A stretch of DNA of 6,013 nt from Acidimicrobiaceae bacterium (lineage in GTDB: Bacteria; Actinomycetota; Acidimicrobiia; Acidimicrobiales; RAAP-2), in contig JAUTXB010000235.1 of assembly GCA_030838245.1 (NCBI GenBank), forward strand, positions 1-6,013, in the 5' to 3' direction. Numbering within the stretch: the first letter of the stretch is position 1; each line of letters starts with the position of its first letter. This document shows positions 5,870 through 6,013 of the stretch, in pieces. The position numbers and the translations under genes were made by a program. The notes under the pieces were generated by a model that did no database searches, had not been told where the DNA came from, and saw nothing but the letters and a program-made list of their open reading frames with translations.

Positions 5870-6013
5870 GCTCGACAGTTGCTGAGCCGATGCGGCGGCC
5901 ACTCCGGCCGACTGCAGCGCGGCCAACTTCTCCGGATCGGGGCAGAACACCTGAGCCCACGGCTCGGGAATGGACAGCATGTTGATGGCCGAGAGCACGC
6001 TCAACAGCATCCC
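5858..6013 (-). CDS. C-terminal 51 residues of an unidentified protein (runs in from the right edge)
   Basis: The frame is open from the window edge to TAG at 5860-5858 and ends with a proper terminator, which supports a real gene. The visible part starts GMLLSVLSAINMLSIPEPWA, continues QVFCPDPEKLAALQSAG and ends in an Ala/Gln/Ser tail (AAASAQQLSSETA). Composition and GC-rich third positions are those of a genuine protein here. I do not recognise the family. The IPEPWAQVF stretch loosely recalls C-termini of NADPH-dependent FMN reductases, and a C-terminal helix of a regulator is also possible; neither is supported enough to name. It is transcribed in the same direction as the transporter. 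Confidence 0.7.
   Translation of the reverse strand, partial: GMLLSVLSAINMLSIPEPWAQVFCPDPEKLAALQSAGVAAASAQQLSSETA

Noticed and set aside
5739..5960. 73-codon minus-strand open frame crossing the terminator
   Set aside because: It overlaps the right-edge gene in another frame and runs through an intrinsic terminator. The 51-codon frame with a perfect Shine-Dalgarno is the better reading.

Overview
The window is GC-rich bacterial DNA, most likely from a member of the Actinomycetota. The GroEL is of actinobacterial type, groEL is preceded by a perfect CIRCE operator and no groES, a CysO-like sulfur carrier ends in AVAGG, and there is a GpgS-type glucosyl-3-phosphoglycerate synthase. I cannot fix the genus. 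An early-branching class such as Acidimicrobiia is possible, but that is a guess.

Layout. Positions 1-2873 hold three minus-strand genes, in transcription order thrC-like threonine synthase (GTG start at 2873), cysO-like sulfur carrier (coupled to it by an ATGA overlap), and groEL (start at 1118, cut off by the left edge after 372 codons). A 12-bp-arm CIRCE dyad and two strong hairpins lie between cysO and groEL, so groEL should be a separate, HrcA-controlled heat-shock unit. Positions 2874-3150 are a divergent intergenic region with a 15-bp dyad and three tandem 11-bp repeats. Positions 3151-4032 hold gpgS on the plus strand. Its stop codon overlaps the stop of the convergent minus-strand gene at 4029-5642, a 14-TM DHA2-family drug:proton antiporter.

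The right end is the least ordinary part. Upstream of the antiporter is a 51-codon open frame with a perfect AGGAGG Shine-Dalgarno. Its stop codon overlaps the antiporter start (ATGA), suggesting a leader peptide or a small coupled protein. A 43-44 bp module (pyrimidine tract plus a TAGTAAC..TCACAACC dyad) occurs twice, once before and once inside this small frame. Beyond it are a convincing intrinsic terminator (stop codon in the loop, T6 tail) and the last 51 codons of an unidentified gene running in from the right edge.

Functionally the genes fall into independent units: amino-acid/sulfur metabolism (thrC-cysO), proteostasis (groEL), glucosylglycerate or polymethylated polysaccharide initiation (gpgS), and drug export. 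The two points most worth following up are the pairing of a CysO-type carrier with a threonine-synthase-like PLP enzyme, and the duplicated regulatory module with a putative leader ORF in front of the efflux pump.
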